Below are positions 6,362 through 8,587 of a stretch of 8,587 bases of DNA, piece after piece; positions within the stretch are counted from its first letter, which is position 1; every line of letters begins with the position of its first letter. Source of the DNA: DASWOJ01 sp036398775 (GTDB taxonomy: Bacteria; Pseudomonadota; Alphaproteobacteria; Acetobacterales; Acetobacteraceae). The notes under the pieces were generated by a model. It had not been told where the DNA came from. It saw only the letters and a list, made by a program, of their open reading frames with translations, and searched no databases. The position numbers and the translations under genes are program-made. The DNA lies in assembly GCA_036398775.1 (NCBI GenBank), contig DASWOJ010000287.1, positions 1-8,587 on the forward strand, written 5' to 3'.

Positions 6362-7180
6362 ATGGACTACGCATCAGGACAGGTCACGCAACATGCGTCG
6401 GGAAAGCTGCTGGCGTCGGTGTCGGACGGGGTGGGGCTGCTGACCTTCAACCAGCAGGAGCGGCGGAACGCCATCTCCGTCGCCATGTGGGACGGCCTGG
6501 CCGCCATCCTGGACGGCTGGGACAGGGACCCGGCGGTGCGCGCGGCGGTGATGACCGGCGCCGGGGACAAGGCGTTCGTGTCCGGGGCCGACATCAGCGA
6601 GTTCGGCGAGCGCCGGGGCACCGCGGCGGCGCAGCGCGAGTATGACGCCCTGACCCGCCGGGGTTGGGAGGCGATGGCCCGGTTCAGCAAGCCGCTGGTC
6701 GCCCGCATCCAGGGCTTCTGCCTGGGCGGCGGCCTGGGCATCGCCATGCAGGCGGACCTGCGGGTGGCCGGCGAGGGCAGCAGCTTCGGCATTCCCGCGG
6801 CGCGGCTGGGGATCGTCTATGGCCTCGGCATGACCCGGCGCCTGGTGTCCCTGGTCGGCCCGTCCCAGGCCAAGCTGCTGCTGCTGACCGGGGAGCGGAT
6901 CACCTCTGCCGAGGCGCTGCGGATCGGGCTGGTGGACCGGGTGGTGCCCGCGGCCGAGCTTGCCGGCGCCGTGGACGCACTGGCCCGCGGTATGGCCGGC
7001 AACGCGCCGCTGTCGGTACGGGGAAACAAGCTGGTGGTTGAGCAGGTGCTGCGGGACGAGGGCGCGCGGGACCTGGCGGCGGTGGATGCGGCTGTGGCAG
7101 CCTGCTTCGACAGCGCGGACTACCGGGAAGGGCGGACGGCGTTCATGGAAAAGCGCCAGCCGGTGTTCCGGGGAGAGTAG
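6362..7180 (+). CDS. Crotonase-family protein (enoyl-CoA hydratase/isomerase-like) without catalytic glutamates
   Basis: A 272-residue protein with the full crotonase fold length. The N-terminal substrate region reads GLLTFNQQERRNAIS (25-39); the first oxyanion-hole segment is KAFVSGADISEF (70-81) and the second is GFCLGGGLGIAMQADLRVA (118-136). These support binding of an acyl-CoA thioester. In mitochondrial enoyl-CoA hydratase the acid/base residues Glu144 and Glu164 lie in GGGCELAM and FGxPE; here the aligned positions are Gly126 and Ala146 (FGIPAARLG), so classical hydration of a trans-2-enoyl-CoA is unlikely. Related proteins with IPAARLG are widely annotated as enoyl-CoA hydratase. It could be an isomerase, hydrolase or other crotonase activity. 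It is the only plus-strand gene here, divergent from the PRC-barrel gene and convergent with the ureohydrolase gene, so it appears monocistronic. Confidence 0.92.
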   Translation: MDYASGQVTQHASGKLLASVSDGVGLLTFNQQERRNAISVAMWDGLAAILDGWDRDPAVRAAVMTGAGDKAFVSGADISEFGERRGTAAAQREYDALTRRGWEAMARFSKPLVARIQGFCLGGGLGIAMQADLRVAGEGSSFGIPAARLGIVYGLGMTRRLVSLVGPSQAKLLLLTGERITSAEALRIGLVDRVVPAAELAGAVDALARGMAGNAPLSVRGNKLVVEQVLRDEGARDLAAVDAAVAACFDSADYREGRTAFMEKRQPVFRGE

Positions 7181-7189
7181 CGCCTTCCT

Positions 7190-7216
7190 TCTTCCTCTCC
7201 CGGAGGGAGAGGGAGT
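7190..7216. terminator. Hairpin between convergent genes (probable bidirectional terminator or REP-like element)
   Basis: CCTCTCCC at 7194-7201 is perfectly complementary to GGGAGAGG at 7205-7212 around a GGA loop, and the stem extends outward by a wobble and two pairs to 7191 and 7215. It sits 10 bases after the crotonase stop and about 47 bases after the minus-strand ureohydrolase stop, where a shared terminator is expected. There is no good T-run on either side. The motif resembles short palindromic elements repeated in many GC-rich genomes, so it may be a dispersed REP-like copy serving as terminator. Confidence 0.55.
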
Positions 7217-7262
7217 CAGAGCACTCTTACTGCCGTAGCGGCCGCGAAAAGCGACGCGAGTC

Positions 7263-8243
7263 CTACGCCCCCTGCCGCGCCGTCCGGGCCGCGGCGACCA
7301 CGCACAGGATCTCGAACAGCATCCCCGCCCCGTGGAACGCCGTGATGCCGCCGACGTCGAAGGGCGGCGACACCTCCACCATGTCGGCCCCGACCACGTC
7401 CAGGCCCATCAGCCCGCGCACCATCCGCTGCGCCTCGATCATCGTGAGGCCGCCGGCCTCCGGCGTGCCGGTGCCGGGCGCCCAGACCGGGTCCAGGCTG
7501 TCTATGTCGAACGACAGGTAGCACGGAAGGTCCCCCACCACGCGACGCGCCTCCTCCACCGCCCAGCGCCAGCCGCGGTCGTGCACTTCGTCCATCGGCA
7601 CCACCCTCATGCCGCTCGACTCCGAGAACTGCCAAAGGCTGCCGGGCACGGTGCTGGTGCCGCGCAGGCCGATCTGGATGACGCGGGCGGGGTCCAGCAA
7701 TCCCTCCTCCACCGCCCGGCGGAACGGCGTGCCATGCTGGTACCGGCTGCCCATGTAGTCGTCGCCGGTGTCGCCGTGCGCGTCTATGTGGACCATGCCG
7801 ATCGGCCCGTCCGCCGCCACCGCGCGCAGGATTGGGAAGGCGATGGAGTGGTCGCCGCCGCACGTCACCGGCGTCACCCCGGCGGCCACGACCCGGCGGT
7901 AGAACGCCTCGATCTCCCCCAGCGCCCCCTCCAGGGCATAGGGCTGCTCGATCCAGCAGTCGCCCAGGTCGCGGACGCGGTGGTCGGCGAACGGGGTAGC
8001 GCCCGTGGCGGTGTTGACCGGGCGCAGCAGGCTGGACTGGTTGCGTACTTCACGCGGGCCGTGCCGGGCGCCGGGGCGGTTTGTGACGCCGCCGTCGAAG
8101 GGCACGCCGATCAGGCCGATATCCGCGTCGGCCAACTCCTGAGCGACCGGCGCGCGGAAGAAGCTCGGGATGCCCACGTAGCGCGGCTGCTGCTGCGGGT
8201 CGTCCATGGCGGGGTAGCGGGTGGCGGGCTTTATTGCGTTCAT
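7263..8243 (-). CDS. speB: Agmatinase-family ureohydrolase
   Basis: A 326-residue binuclear metal hydrolase of the arginase/agmatinase family, which splits a guanidino compound into urea and an amine. All metal-ligand motifs are present: GGDHS (His132), DAHGD (Asp154, His156, Asp158) and SFDIDSLDP (Asp246, Asp248), with the family signatures HGTPFRRAVEEGLL (170-183), APGTGTPEAGG (255-265) and VEVSPPFD (289-296). Length is typical. The frame is open upstream to 8450, but ATG 8243 begins the conserved N-terminus (NAIKPATRYP) and has AGGG 8 bases upstream. That ATG overlaps by ATGA the stop of the upstream nucleosidase gene, so the two are probably one operon. Guanidinobutyrase and other guanidino-acid hydrolases share these motifs, so agmatine is the default rather than a proven substrate. 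Expected location: cytoplasm. Confidence 0.93.
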   Translation of the reverse strand: MNAIKPATRYPAMDDPQQQPRYVGIPSFFRAPVAQELADADIGLIGVPFDGGVTNRPGARHGPREVRNQSSLLRPVNTATGATPFADHRVRDLGDCWIEQPYALEGALGEIEAFYRRVVAAGVTPVTCGGDHSIAFPILRAVAADGPIGMVHIDAHGDTGDDYMGSRYQHGTPFRRAVEEGLLDPARVIQIGLRGTSTVPGSLWQFSESSGMRVVPMDEVHDRGWRWAVEEARRVVGDLPCYLSFDIDSLDPVWAPGTGTPEAGGLTMIEAQRMVRGLMGLDVVGADMVEVSPPFDVGGITAFHGAGMLFEILCVVAAARTARQGA

Positions 8244-8587
8244 GGCGCGGACCCTAAACGCCCGATGGCTCGGACGCGAGTGACCAGTGCGAGACGGGCG
8301 CGGGCGGCGTCCCCGCCGAGGGCGATCAGGCCGGGGATGTCGCCGGGCCGGGCCAGGATGGCGGCGGCGACGCGCCAGGGGCCGATGTGGCCCTGGCTGT
8401 CCAGCGCGGCCAGGGCAGCCCGGGGCAGGCCACGCCCGGCCGGGTCGCATACGGCGCGCAGCACGGCGAAAGGCACGCCGTGCCGGGCTGCGATCCGGGC
8501 GACGGCGGCGCTTTCCAGGTCCACGGCAACTGCGCCGGTGCGGGCGTGCAGGGCTGCCTTGGCGTCTGTCGTGGCCAGGATGGCGCC
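8240..8587 (-). CDS. hpnG: HpnG-like nucleosidase/phosphorylase, C-terminal part (5' end outside window)
   Basis: The final 115 residues of a PNP/UDP-phosphorylase superfamily protein run in from the right edge; the start lies outside. Visible text includes ILATTDAKAALHARTGAVAV, then DLESAAVARIAARHGVPFAV with the (M)DxES signature that contacts the ribose in nucleosidases, then RAVCDPAGRGLP and a tail PGDIPGLIALGGDAARARLA. The DLESAAVA block, CDPAxRxLP and the LPxLIxLGxDxxxAR tail fit the hopanoid-associated HpnG group, which removes adenine from adenosylhopane to give ribosylhopane. MTA/SAH nucleosidase is the main alternative. Its stop overlaps the ureohydrolase start by ATGA. If HpnG is right, other hopanoid genes (hpnH, shc) might be expected upstream to the right. 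Confidence 0.65.
   Translation of the reverse strand, partial: GAILATTDAKAALHARTGAVAVDLESAAVARIAARHGVPFAVLRAVCDPAGRGLPRAALAALDSQGHIGPWRVAAAILARPGDIPGLIALGGDAARARLALVTRVRAIGRLGSAP

Noticed and set aside
6298..6363. Upstream ATG at 6363 for the PRC-barrel gene
   Set aside because: It would place 22 residues before a clear signal peptide and overlap the divergent crotonase start.
8244..8450. N-terminal extension of the ureohydrolase to 395 residues
   Set aside because: The extension is Pro/Arg-rich, overlaps the nucleosidase coding region in another frame, and the family's usual length matches the start at 8243.
1..8587. CRISPR array, IS element, prophage, tRNA or rRNA
   Set aside because: No spaced identical repeats, transposase or integrase motifs, or recognisable RNA gene sequences were found; the two tandem repeats have no spacers.

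Overview
The window is a very GC-rich stretch of bacterial chromosome with dense genes, many of them joined by 4-base ATGA start/stop overlaps. Composition, a putative hopanoid-type nucleosidase, PRC-barrel and glycine-zipper exported proteins and large multidomain glycosyltransferases suggest an alphaproteobacterium, plausibly of the Acetobacteraceae/Rhodospirillales. This placement is inferred from gene character, not from a marker gene.

Layout from left to right. (1) Positions 1-4149, minus strand: two coupled genes for glycan assembly. The upstream one (4149 to 2005) encodes a DUF4214 plus tandem GT2 glycosyltransferase whose first GT domain looks degenerate. Its 3' end carries four 24-bp repeats. 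It overlaps by ATGA a second, very large gene (2005 running off the left edge) that fuses a SAM-dependent methyltransferase, a coiled coil, about five 35-38 residue repeats and the start of a GT2 domain. (2) Positions 4145-4186: a strong hairpin covering the ribosome binding site and GTG start of the first glycosyltransferase gene. (3) Positions 4195-6297, minus strand: a PRC-barrel exported protein, a 229-bp stretch with an 18-bp tandem repeat and a doubtful 78-codon ORF, an MFS transporter, and a small exported glycine-zipper protein coupled to the transporter. (4) Positions 6362-7180, plus strand: a crotonase-family protein lacking both canonical catalytic glutamates, divergent from the PRC-barrel gene. 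(5) Positions 7190-7216: a hairpin between convergent genes. (6) Positions 7263-8587, minus strand: a partial HpnG-like nucleosidase/phosphorylase, ATGA-coupled to a ureohydrolase of the agmatinase family.

The left block probably builds or decorates a surface polysaccharide or glycoprotein. The middle block is an envelope/transport group of unknown substrate. The right block is metabolic: guanidino-compound hydrolysis, a putative hopanoid side-chain step and an acyl-CoA enzyme. No phage, IS element, CRISPR array, tRNA or rRNA was seen. The most unusual items are the methyltransferase/repeat/GT fusion, the in-frame octapeptide repeat, the hairpin over the glycosyltransferase start, and the crotonase without catalytic glutamates.
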